A stretch of DNA of 64,000 bases from Ottowia thiooxydans DSM 14619 (GTDB lineage Bacteria; Pseudomonadota; Gammaproteobacteria; Burkholderiales; Burkholderiaceae_C), in the NCBI RefSeq assembly GCF_000422885.1, contig NZ_KE383942.1, positions 499,353-563,352 of the forward strand, read 5' to 3'. The position numbers were made by a program, and so were the translations under genes. The notes beneath the pieces are model-generated. The model was not told the DNA's origin and ran no database searches. It saw only the letters and a list, made by a program, of their open reading frames with translations. Position 1 is the stretch's first letter; the number at the start of each line of letters is the position of its first letter. Positions 51,302 through 60,280 of the stretch are shown one piece after another.

Positions 51302-51915
51302 ATAGCTATCAATATGCACTGTTGGCTTCCCTTGCCGCTTTGATGGCGCCCCTGGCCCATGCTGACTATCTCTGGCTGCAGCGTGAAGGCCCGCAAGCCG
51401 TGGTGCGTGCGGGCGAGTTACATAGGCCTCTCGCGCGCCTGCCAGATCTGACTGATCCCAAGCCCGTTTCTTCAGAAGGCAAGCCGGCGCTTTCCCATGA
51501 GCAGACTGAAGCGAACTTCAGATTCGCACTTGGCACAGGCGATACGCGTTTTGTGGCCACGCGCGCCAGTTCTGATGGCGTGCTGACCTATTTTCAGGCC
51601 CGATTCGGAAGGCTGGAGACCAAGGCCGTCAATGATCTGGAGTTGGTACCCACCCAGCAGGGCAGCAACAGCTTTCGCCTGTTTTTCAAAGGCCGGCTGG
51701 CGAACGCCAGCCGGGTGAACGTGGAGACTGCCGCTGGCTGGCGTAAGTCGTTAACGCCCAACACGGATGGCACCGTGACGCTGGACACGCCCATCCCTGG
51801 CCTCTACGTGTTGGAGGTCAGTGCGAAGGTGAACAACGCCACTGTCAACATCGAGGGAAAGAAGTATGAGGACGTGCGCTATACAGCTACTCTGAGCTTT
51901 GAGGTCAACCCGTAA
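51298..51915 (+). CDS. Periplasmic DUF4198-like protein of iron-uptake operon
   Basis: This protein of about 205 residues starts at the ATG at 51298 (ATGA overlap); the longer frame from 51217 reads through the upstream gene. A signal peptide (YALLASLAALMAPLAHA) leads to DYLWLQREGPQAVVRAGELHRP, the start typical of DUF4198/NikK-like periplasmic proteins. A beta-rich body follows with TPIPGLYVLEVSAKVNNATVNIEGKKYEDVRYTATLSFEV. Relatives in other operons take part in metal uptake. Translational coupling to the membrane genes suggests a periplasmic helper of the receptor system; family placement is moderate. Confidence 0.6.
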   Translation: MNSYQYALLASLAALMAPLAHADYLWLQREGPQAVVRAGELHRPLARLPDLTDPKPVSSEGKPALSHEQTEANFRFALGTGDTRFVATRASSDGVLTYFQARFGRLETKAVNDLELVPTQQGSNSFRLFFKGRLANASRVNVETAAGWRKSLTPNTDGTVTLDTPIPGLYVLEVSAKVNNATVNIEGKKYEDVRYTATLSFEVNP

Positions 51916-52023
51916 TGGAGGGAGGTCCGAGGGCGTTTTCTATCCTGAAGCGTTGGGGCATCTTAGGAACGGTTCTATACAAAATCTTTGGTTGCAGGTC
52001 GCCAGCCCAGCGGAATTAACCCG

Positions 52024-52449
52024 ATGAGTGAACTCACTGTTTTGCAACGCCTGCGCTTGGCTCGCCTACGCCCTACCTCGGCACGCATTGGTGTGCTGCA
52101 GGTGGTGGAAGCCGCAGGCCTGGCGAGCATCCGCGCTGAAGACGTATTCCGCCGGATGTTGGAGCGCGGTACACCAGTCAGTGCAGGCACCATCTACAGG
52201 TGTCTCCAGAAATTCGAGCGAGCAGGGCTTCTGCTGCGTGAGTGGGACCACTCCCGCACGGCGCACTATCGCGTCAAACCAACGCACGACGATACGCAGG
52301 TTCTGCGGCTGATCTGCCCGGAGACTGGGCGTGCGTTGATGCTGGCCGACCCGGATCTTTACGCGCGTGTGCTGAACGCAGCTCGCCGCCAAGGCCTGGA
52401 GCTCAGAGGCAAGCCACTGTCTATCCAGGCTGCATCTCAAAATCGATGA
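52024..52449 (+). CDS. Fur-family protein lacking canonical metal ligands
   Basis: This protein has about 141 residues from the ATG at 52024. The N-terminal winged helix matches Fur: LRLARLRPTSARIGVLQVVEAAGLASIRAEDVFRRMLERGTPVSAGTIYRCLQKFERAGLLLREW. The C-terminal half starts like Fur (THDDTQVLRLICPETGRALML), but the HHxH cluster and the CxxC pair are gone. Only one cysteine remains (ICPETG), and no C-terminal cysteines follow. It lies 108 bp after the right iron module on the same strand. It may be a metal-independent or differently sensing Fur paralog controlling these operons. Its last 29 bp overlap the end of the convergent RNB gene. Confidence 0.75.
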   Translation: MSELTVLQRLRLARLRPTSARIGVLQVVEAAGLASIRAEDVFRRMLERGTPVSAGTIYRCLQKFERAGLLLREWDHSRTAHYRVKPTHDDTQVLRLICPETGRALMLADPDLYARVLNAARRQGLELRGKPLSIQAASQNR

Positions 52450-53896
52450 ACCCGCGCTCGACGTTCGTCGATTGCAGCTTCGCACGCACCTTGTCCCCCA
52501 CTTTCACTGCGTGGCCACGCACTACCAGCAGCTTGCCTTCCGCAGGAGGCGTAAAGATGCGCACCCACGTATTGCCCTTGGAAACACCTGTCACCACGCC
52601 ATTGAAGATATCGCCAATGCGTGACTCAAGCAGGAGCGCCGCTTCGGATTTGCGCAACTGCCGCTCAACCTTATTGGCAGCGTCTTCCTGCCGGGTGCAA
52701 TGCGCCGCCAGAAATTCCAGTTCGCTATCTGAGTAGGGTGAGGGCGCTCCAGACAAGGCTGCTTTAATCAAGCGCTGAGTCACCAGGTCAGGAAACCGGC
52801 GGTTGGGGGCGGTGGAGTGTGAGTAGTCGCGTACCGCCAACCCGAAGTGGCCAATTTTGGGGCCACCAGGCCGATCCACAGCATATTCGCCGCGCCCCAT
52901 CAGTTTGACGATGGTTAGGGACAGGTCGGGAAATCGCACCGGGTCCCTTCGGCGTTGCTTCACCAGAAAACTCTCCAACGCAAGTGAATCAGGCTCCGGC
53001 GGCAGTGTCTCGCCGTATTCAGCTGCGATTTCAGCGATGCGCGCCCAGCGCTCAGGCGAGCGGACAACCCGGCGGATGGATGAGCGGTGCTTGCCAGCCA
53101 GGAAGCGGGCCGTCACACCATTGGTGGACACCATGAACTCTTCGATCAACTGGCGGGCGTGATTTTGCTCTTGCTGGCGGATGTCCACCACTTGATCGCC
53201 ATCGAACACCGCCTTGGGTTGAAAGGTCTGGAATTCCAGAGAACCTTTTTCTCGCCGCATGGCACGCAGCTGCTGCGCTACCGAATGCTGGGTGCGCAAC
53301 TGCTGATCCATGCCGGGTACTCTGGCCGCCGCTTCGGGAAGCGGGCCCTGGCCATCAAGCCAGGCGGCAACTGAGTCGTAAGCCAGTTTGGCTTTGTTGT
53401 GTACGCGCGCACGGAAAATGTCCGAGGCCGCCAGCGAGCCATCGGGTTTGAGCACCATCTCGGTCACTGTGGCCGCGCGAATCTCATGAGGATTGAGCGA
53501 GGTCAGATCGGTGGAGAGCTTTTCCGGCAGCATAGGGAAGATGCGTGCAGAGGTGTAGACCGAGCTGGTGTTGGCTTGCGCGTGCTGATCGATCGGTGTG
53601 TTCTTGGCCACCAGGATGTCGACGTCGGCTATGGCAATGAGGATTTTGACCTCGCCACCTGGCAGCAATTCGCTGACCGAAAGTTGGTCCAGATCGCGAG
53701 AGTCGTCATTGTCTATTGAGCACCAGAGCAGGCCGGTCAGATCGGCCAGACTGGCGCTTTCTTTGGTCTCCGATGTGGGAATGGTTTCGAGCTGTTCCAG
53801 TGCCTCTTTCGAGAACTCCGGCTTCAGCCCGCGTTCGTGCATGGCTGCCACGGCCAGTTCGGCCAACTCTTTTTTCTGGTGAGGATGCAGACCCAT
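52421..53896 (-). CDS. RNB-domain ribonuclease (RNase II/R family)
   Basis: The protein has about 491 residues from the ATG at 53896; an upstream in-frame ATG at 53944 gives an unlikely N-terminus. It is short for the family and has no N-terminal cold-shock domains. The RNB domain starts SIDNDDSRDLDQLSV (Asp62, Asp68, Asp70), where the fourth metal aspartate of E. coli RNase II (Asp210) is Gln71. Further on are YTSARIFPMLPEKLSTDLTSLNP, IGHFGLAVRDYSHSTAPNRRFPDLVTQR and a C-terminal S1-like part (FNGVVTGVSKGNTWVRI). It is probably a 3'-5' exoribonuclease of a divergent subgroup. Catalysis is likely but not certain with the Gln. Confidence 0.85.
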   Translation of the reverse strand: MGLHPHQKKELAELAVAAMHERGLKPEFSKEALEQLETIPTSETKESASLADLTGLLWCSIDNDDSRDLDQLSVSELLPGGEVKILIAIADVDILVAKNTPIDQHAQANTSSVYTSARIFPMLPEKLSTDLTSLNPHEIRAATVTEMVLKPDGSLAASDIFRARVHNKAKLAYDSVAAWLDGQGPLPEAAARVPGMDQQLRTQHSVAQQLRAMRREKGSLEFQTFQPKAVFDGDQVVDIRQQEQNHARQLIEEFMVSTNGVTARFLAGKHRSSIRRVVRSPERWARIAEIAAEYGETLPPEPDSLALESFLVKQRRRDPVRFPDLSLTIVKLMGRGEYAVDRPGGPKIGHFGLAVRDYSHSTAPNRRFPDLVTQRLIKAALSGAPSPYSDSELEFLAAHCTRQEDAANKVERQLRKSEAALLLESRIGDIFNGVVTGVSKGNTWVRIFTPPAEGKLLVVRGHAVKVGDKVRAKLQSTNVERGFIDFEMQPG

Positions 53897-53980
53897 GAGG
53901 CAGTACTCCAAATAAACGCTGCCAGCCAAGCCGCCCGGCAGCATGGCCCCATCTTAGCCCGCGGGGCTGCCTTTACTGCC

Positions 53981-54874
53981 TCATGTCTTGGACAAGGTGT
54001 GGAGCGGTATGTCGTGCTCGCGTGCCAGGGCATCCAATTGCGCCCGTGTTTTGCCAGCAGCCCAGCCCGCAATGGCTTTTCGAGTGGCCGGCGCGAGTAG
54101 CGTTTTTGCATTTGGTACAGGCAGGCCGACTACTCGGCACAAGGCCGCCGCAAAATGCGGTTCCAGCGCGGCCACCGCCACACGCCCGTCTTTGCAGGCG
54201 TAAACGCCGTAGCCGGCATGCGCGCCGCCCACGGCGCCTTTGGGTGTTGTGAGACCCCACCCACGCGGAAGAGCCAGCCAGCCAGCGGCGTCGGAAAGCG
54301 CGATTTCCTGACGAACACCCTTGGCACTCGCACGCGCCGCGAGCACCGTTGCCAGCACGGCTTCACTGCTCATCAGTGCGCCCGCCATGTCGGCGAACAA
54401 GGTGGCGGGTAGTTCAAGCGCTGGCACCAGCCCAGCTTCAGCCAGATAGGTGAGATCGTGCCCTGGTTCCTCGGCTCGTTCTCCAGGTGCACCAACGATG
54501 GACACCAGCGAAAGCTGCGGGTGGCGAGCGTGCAGTGCCCTCCATCCAAGCCCGAGCTTGACCAGCGCAGAAGGCCGAAAGGAGGTGAGGAGCACGTCCG
54601 TGCGAGCCAACTCACGGTGCAAAGCAGTTTGCCCCTTATCGCTCTTGAGATCGGCTTCCAGCACCCGCACGCCCTGATGCATCGCCTCATAAGCGTTCGG
54701 TGCGTACTGACCCATAGGATCAGCCGTGACGCCCGCTCGGCCGGGCGGTTCAATCTTGGTGCAACGAGCGCCCCAAGCATTCAAGCGCATCAGAGCTGCA
54801 GGTCCGGGAAGATTGAGTGCGAGGCTGACAACCCGCACGCCACGCAAGGGTTTGATTGATGAAGTGCTGCTCAT
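53981..54874 (-). CDS. CaiB/BaiF family CoA-transferase (alpha-methylacyl-CoA racemase-like)
   Basis: The protein has about 297 residues from the ATG at 54874, with CGGAGA upstream. The family III CoA-transferase start, PLRGVRVVSLALNLPGPAALMRLNAWGARCTKIEPPG, is followed by VLEADLKSDKGQ, TSFRPSALVKLGLGW and the catalytic-type Asp140 in EPGHDLTYLAEAG. It is shorter than typical members (about 360-400), lacking part of the C-terminal segment. It may move CoA between acids or epimerise 2-methylacyl-CoA; the reaction is undecided. It is 19 bp from the end of the upstream repeat-protein gene. Confidence 0.83.
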   Translation of the reverse strand: MSSTSSIKPLRGVRVVSLALNLPGPAALMRLNAWGARCTKIEPPGRAGVTADPMGQYAPNAYEAMHQGVRVLEADLKSDKGQTALHRELARTDVLLTSFRPSALVKLGLGWRALHARHPQLSLVSIVGAPGERAEEPGHDLTYLAEAGLVPALELPATLFADMAGALMSSEAVLATVLAARASAKGVRQEIALSDAAGWLALPRGWGLTTPKGAVGGAHAGYGVYACKDGRVAVAALEPHFAAALCRVVGLPVPNAKTLLAPATRKAIAGWAAGKTRAQLDALAREHDIPLHTLSKT

Positions 54875-54893
54875 GGTGTCTCCGTTAGCTGGA

Positions 54894-57047
54894 TTATTTT
54901 TCATTTTCTGGATGGCCGGTTCCCTCTGCCCTGCGCTTTTCCTCACTTTTTCTTTTCAACCGTTCAAGGAGCGAAGGCTTGGCATCCGGATCCCCCGGGA
55001 CCACCGGAGAATTGACCGATTCTGGCGCAGAGCGCGGCTTTGGATTCTTCCATGCCTGGTAGGCACCCAGGGCGAAGAAGAGAAGAAATAGCACTAGAGC
55101 GGTCAGCAGAGTCCACTTGATAACCTTGCCCAGCAGTCGCTTGCCGAACAAGCCCACCAGAAAAGCCCACAACAGCGCGATCGGGCCGAAGATCAAATGC
55201 ATCAACAGCGAACGTCCTACGGACTCGCTGTGGTTGCCTTTGAAGGACAAATGCTTGAGGTCATCGGGGAGCTTGACGCCAAGCTTTTCCGCACGCGCGG
55301 CCAATTCATGAGCGGCGTCGCCGTCTTTTTTGACGCCCAGGCCGCGGTCATGGGCGCGCGCCAGACCTACCAGCGCCCACTGGCCCGCAATGTCGTCATC
55401 GCCAGCTTCCTCAAGCGCTTGCTGGAATAACTGGACCGCCTTGGTTTGCTCTTCTTTTCCGCTCTCCTTGGTTTCACCTGCCTGGATCATTTCCCCCAGC
55501 ACACGCTTGGCGTTAGCAGCTACCACGGCTGAGCCATTGTCAATGGCCTCTTGCAACCAGCCTTCGGCCTGCTCGAACGACTGCGCCACCATCTGCCCGC
55601 GGCGATGAAGCTGTGCCAGCGCGATCTGAGAATAGGCGTGCCCGTTTTCAGCGGCCGTCATCAGGTGATACAAATACAGCCGGATACCCTCGGGGTCATC
55701 TGCCATCGCTACTTGCGTCAGCCACACCTTCCCCGATTCGTCATACCTAAGGCCTTGGTCTGTGATGGCATCGGCCAGGCGGCCATGTGAGAACGGCTCG
55801 TCATGCACGTTTGCCGCTTCGATCAGCGTGGGCGCCAAGGCTTGCAAATTGTGGCCGGGAGCACGCCCTTGCACCACCCACCAGTAAGCATTGGCCACAG
55901 CGCCATGCCAGCCCAGCTGGTAGGAGCGCAGGTACCAAAACACGGTTTGATCTCCGTCCTGCTTGACGCCACGCCCTTGGCCGTAAGCCACTTCGGCCAA
56001 GCGCAATGCGCACAACGCAATGCCTTCGTCAGCGCCTTTCTTCCAGGCGTCATAGGCCGGGCCGGCGTCGTCCAGCACTGTGTTCAGGTAGTCACCTAAA
56101 GACAGGAATGCCTCCTCGTGTCCCACCGCCACCAAGCGTTTCAACTGCGGCAGAATTTTTGGGTCGTTCTTGTCCGCTGACCAGCGCGCTTGTGTACCTT
56201 CCCAAAGCAGCTCCGTGTATTCCGGATCCAGCTCCAGGGCCTTCTCGCTATATTGGATGGCATCCTGATACTTGCGTTCGCTGCGGTCTACCAGCACGCG
56301 CCAGTAGTAGCCCAGCGCATCTTGCGGCAATAGTGCAATGGCCTCGTCAATCAATCGTCGGCCGGCGTCCCGTTCCCCCAGGAACATGCACCGGTAAAAG
56401 CCAAGCACGGACTTCGACAGGCGCTTCAGCCGCTGCTTACCCAATGGCGTTAGCGAGGCTTGCTCCGGCGCGTTGAGGTATTTCTCCACCTCCCCGATGG
56501 AGCCGCCCCATTCCGGACGCAAGCTGTGCAGTTTGGCGGCATGAAGCGCGTAGGAAGCAGGGTCTACCGCCAATCCATAGCTATACCAGTCCTGCCCTTT
56601 GGGAAAGCCCAGTCCCTTTGCGGTTTCATCGCCGGCTATCCATACCATGCGGCCAATCATGGAAAGCGCCAACCCTGGGTTTTTTACCCTCAGTGCGGCG
56701 CGATAAAACAACTGGCAAGCCTCGTTGAAGCACTCGTGCATGCGGCTCCACTGTGCTTGCGAAACCTCGTTGGCTGTTGTGGATCCGCGTGCCTGCCTGC
56801 CACAGGCCCAAAGATATTGGCCGCGCATCATCAGTGCGGCATAGCTCTCAGGAGATCTGCGAAGCCATTGCGCCGTGGCTTCGTCAACAGAGCGCAGCGC
56901 GCTGGCGCCAGCCCCTACAGCGGTGGCTTCCGCTTCACTGTCTGGATCGCGCAGGTATTCATTGTGTAGTTCGAGCAACCAGTTTTCACAGGCGTCGAAT
57001 TGGTGACCGAGCAGGTAGCTGCGCGCGGTTTGAAGATAGAGCGTCAT
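54894..57047 (-). CDS. TPR/Sel1-repeat protein with two membrane helices, DUF4034-like N-terminus
   Basis: This 717-residue protein is mostly helical repeats. The first 200 residues (SPESYAALMMRGQYLWACGRQARG...SLRPEWGGSIGEVEKYL) resemble DUF4034. TPR-like units follow (YQDAIQYSEKALELDPEYTELLWEG), then Sel1-like units (ALRLAEVAYGQGRGVKQDGDQTVFWYLRSYQLG, AENGHAYSQIALAQLHRRGQMVAQSFEQAEGWL, ALVGLARAHDRGLGVKKDG). Two membrane helices at about 610-665 and a charged Lys/Arg/Glu tail end the protein. No signal peptide is visible. A scaffold role at the inner membrane is possible; the partner is unknown. Confidence 0.75.
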   Translation of the reverse strand: MTLYLQTARSYLLGHQFDACENWLLELHNEYLRDPDSEAEATAVGAGASALRSVDEATAQWLRRSPESYAALMMRGQYLWACGRQARGSTTANEVSQAQWSRMHECFNEACQLFYRAALRVKNPGLALSMIGRMVWIAGDETAKGLGFPKGQDWYSYGLAVDPASYALHAAKLHSLRPEWGGSIGEVEKYLNAPEQASLTPLGKQRLKRLSKSVLGFYRCMFLGERDAGRRLIDEAIALLPQDALGYYWRVLVDRSERKYQDAIQYSEKALELDPEYTELLWEGTQARWSADKNDPKILPQLKRLVAVGHEEAFLSLGDYLNTVLDDAGPAYDAWKKGADEGIALCALRLAEVAYGQGRGVKQDGDQTVFWYLRSYQLGWHGAVANAYWWVVQGRAPGHNLQALAPTLIEAANVHDEPFSHGRLADAITDQGLRYDESGKVWLTQVAMADDPEGIRLYLYHLMTAAENGHAYSQIALAQLHRRGQMVAQSFEQAEGWLQEAIDNGSAVVAANAKRVLGEMIQAGETKESGKEEQTKAVQLFQQALEEAGDDDIAGQWALVGLARAHDRGLGVKKDGDAAHELAARAEKLGVKLPDDLKHLSFKGNHSESVGRSLLMHLIFGPIALLWAFLVGLFGKRLLGKVIKWTLLTALVLFLLFFALGAYQAWKNPKPRSAPESVNSPVVPGDPDAKPSLLERLKRKSEEKRRAEGTGHPENEK

Positions 57048-57235
57048 GGCGATGACTAAAGAACTGATTTAGAGGCTGGCTGTCGTTGCCAATGTAGCGC
57101 AGAGTCTGCCACTCCAAAGCCCGAGCCGATCAGTGCCGCCGTGTCTATTCGCTCGAACTCACACTTTTTTCAATTTCATGAAAGCATCCTTAAAACTAAT
57201 TGATTGAAAAGGCGTTTGGTTGGGTTTGAGGGGTT

Positions 57236-58570
<1,335 letters not shown>

Positions 58571-58598
58571 TCATCCGCGCCAGTGCTTTCAGCATCCT

Positions 58599-58629
58599 TT
58601 GTGCGATCAGAGAAATAATTGTGCGATCA
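58599..58629. promoter_or_regulatory. Direct-repeat operator for the IclR-type regulator
   Basis: Two perfect 11-bp direct repeats TTGTGCGATCA begin at 58599 and 58619, exactly 20 bp (two helical turns) apart. They lie 30 bp upstream of the regulator start, between divergent pobA and pobR. IclR-family PobR and PcaU bind spaced direct repeats, so this is the probable operator for both genes. Nearer pobA (about 58470-58545) the gap is occupied by GC-rich repeat-like DNA with runs such as CTCTGGGGGAGGG. Confidence 0.65.
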
Positions 58630-58659
58630 TCGCGCAGAACTATTCACCTACCTGTAGCC

Positions 58660-59430
58660 ATGAGCATCGCTCGCGCAGACACCATCGATGGCCTCGTCAA
58701 GGGGCTTGCCGTACTGGAGAGTTTCGATACCGAACGCCAGCGCCTCAATGCCACGCAAACCGCTGATCGTGCGGGCTTGACTCGCGCGGCTGCGCGGCGG
58801 CACCTTCTCACGCTCGCACACCTGGGATATCTGGAAACGGATGGAAGCCATTTTTGGCTTAGCCCGAGAGTGTTGCGCTTGTCCGGTGCCTATCTTGCAT
58901 CCGCTCGGCTGCCGCGCGTGATCCAGCCTACGTTGAACCGGCTGGCCGCCGAAACCCAAGACGTTTATTCCGCCGTGGTACTAGATGGCGACGAAGTGGT
59001 CATCATTGCGCGCGGTTCTGGCCTGGCCCCGGTTACCCGGTTGTTGGCTTACGGCATGCACCTGGGGGCAAGGCTTCCCGCGCATGCTACGTCTACAGGC
59101 CGGGTTTTGTTGGCCGCACTGCCCAAACACGAACTGAACGACTGGCTGGCTGGCCGCACTCTACCGCGTCTGACACCTCACACCACCACCAACCTGCGTG
59201 AGTTCAAGGCACTATTGGCGGAGACTTCCAAGCAGGACTTTTGCGTGGCGAGCGAGGAGCATGAACTGGGCGTTCACGCTGTCGCTGTGCCGCTCAGGAA
59301 CCCACAAGGGCGTGTGGTGGCGGCGCTGAATGTCATCGTTTCTCAGGGACGAATGCAGGGGACACCGCAGCTTGAACAAGTGCTGGAACGGTTGCGTGAA
59401 GCGGCGCGAGAGCTGCGGCAGATGCTTTAG
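58660..59430 (+). CDS. pobR: IclR-family regulator, PobR/PcaU type
   Basis: The regulator has about 256 residues from the ATG at 58660; a GTG/ATG-type start further up would run through the operator repeats. The N-terminal winged helix reads ADTIDGLVKGLAVLESFDTERQRLNATQTADRAGLTRAAARRHLLTLAHLGYLETDG. The IclR effector domain follows, with GMHLGARLPAHATSTGRVLLA and EEHELGVHAVAVPLRNPQGRVVAALNV. Its place opposite pobA makes it the likely activator responding to 4-hydroxybenzoate. The symbol is by context. Confidence 0.85.
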   Translation: MSIARADTIDGLVKGLAVLESFDTERQRLNATQTADRAGLTRAAARRHLLTLAHLGYLETDGSHFWLSPRVLRLSGAYLASARLPRVIQPTLNRLAAETQDVYSAVVLDGDEVVIIARGSGLAPVTRLLAYGMHLGARLPAHATSTGRVLLAALPKHELNDWLAGRTLPRLTPHTTTNLREFKALLAETSKQDFCVASEEHELGVHAVAVPLRNPQGRVVAALNVIVSQGRMQGTPQLEQVLERLREAARELRQML

Positions 59431-59527
59431 CCACTGAGTTGCGCTGATCTGAAACCAACCCAAAATCATGGTGCAAGGAATTTTTCAGCTAGCATCGATC
59501 AGCGATTCACCAATAAAGGAGACATTC

Positions 59528-59908
59528 ATGTTCAGTCACATCATGATCGGCACTAACGATCTCGACCAATCCAAGCAGTTCTACGATACCGTGCTGGGCA
59601 CGCTTGGGGTGAAACCCGGCGTCGTGGACCGCCACCGGGTGTTCTGGCGTACCCCTGGCGGCACGTTCAGCGTGAGCAAGCCCATCGATGGCGAACCGGC
59701 TACGCTTGCCAATGGAGCGACCTTCGGTTTCAAAATGGAATCGCCAGAGCAAGCCGATCAGTTTTATGCGGCCGCGCTCGCGAACGGTGCTGTGGCTGTG
59801 GAAGACCCGCCCGGCTGGCGCGGAGGCCCAAGTGGCGTGTATCTCTGCTACTTTCGCGACCTCGATGGCCACAAGATCTGCGGCCTGCACCGCGCGCCGA
59901 AAGCCTGA
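59528..59908 (+). CDS. VOC-family (glyoxalase-like) protein
   Basis: This protein has about 126 residues from the ATG at 59528, preceded by AAAGGAGA. It consists of a single pair of vicinal-oxygen-chelate modules: HIMIGTNDLDQSKQFYDTVLGTLG and later GFKMESPEQADQFYAAALANGAVAVEDPPGWRGGPSGVYLCYFRDLDGHKICGLHRA. Metal-ligand positions include His4 and the C-terminal DGHKI acidic/His region. The substrate is unknown; related proteins are lactoylglutathione lyase-like. An earlier in-frame ATG at 59468 lacks a ribosome site. Confidence 0.85.
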   Translation: MFSHIMIGTNDLDQSKQFYDTVLGTLGVKPGVVDRHRVFWRTPGGTFSVSKPIDGEPATLANGATFGFKMESPEQADQFYAAALANGAVAVEDPPGWRGGPSGVYLCYFRDLDGHKICGLHRAPKA

Positions 59909-60014
59909 CGACCGGTTCGCAGGCGGGCATCTCCACCCTCACATTTGCTTCAGCCGGATTGGCACGCAGCTGCCAAGCTGCGGGTATGTCCGTAGTGAAA
60001 AGGTTGACGTTGTC

Positions 60015-60180
60015 TGAGAGCCTATGCAAAGTCTCTGCGCGAGGGCCATTGCGCCCGAAAAGCTGTGGATGCAAGGCGAAAAACGCAGGGATACCTTGTG
60101 GTATCGCGAGTATTTTCAACGCCGCAGACGCGGTTTTTCGGGCGCAATGGGTCCGCGAGGAGACTTTGAATAGGCTCTTA
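60015..60180. repeat. 166-bp palindromic (MITE/REP-like) element, intergenic
   Basis: Imperfect long inverted repeats run from TGAGAGCCTATGCAAAGTCT (60015) inward and from the matching TAGGCTCTTA end at 60180. An inner matched arm, CCATTGCGCCCGAAAA, pairs with TTTTTCGGGCGCAATGG, and the tip GATACC-TTGT-GGTATC (60090-60105) is exactly at the centre. There is no coding capacity. Size, end-to-end hairpin shape and central palindrome match the element inside the DOMON-like gene at 16.7 kb, but the sequence differs. Confidence 0.75.
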
Positions 60181-60280
60181 TACCTTCAGCGCTTAAGCAA
60201 ATGCATTTTTCCACTTTGTGGAAAGCTAGACTCGTCTTTCAGAAAAAATCAATCTGCAGACTAATCAAACGAGGATGTTC

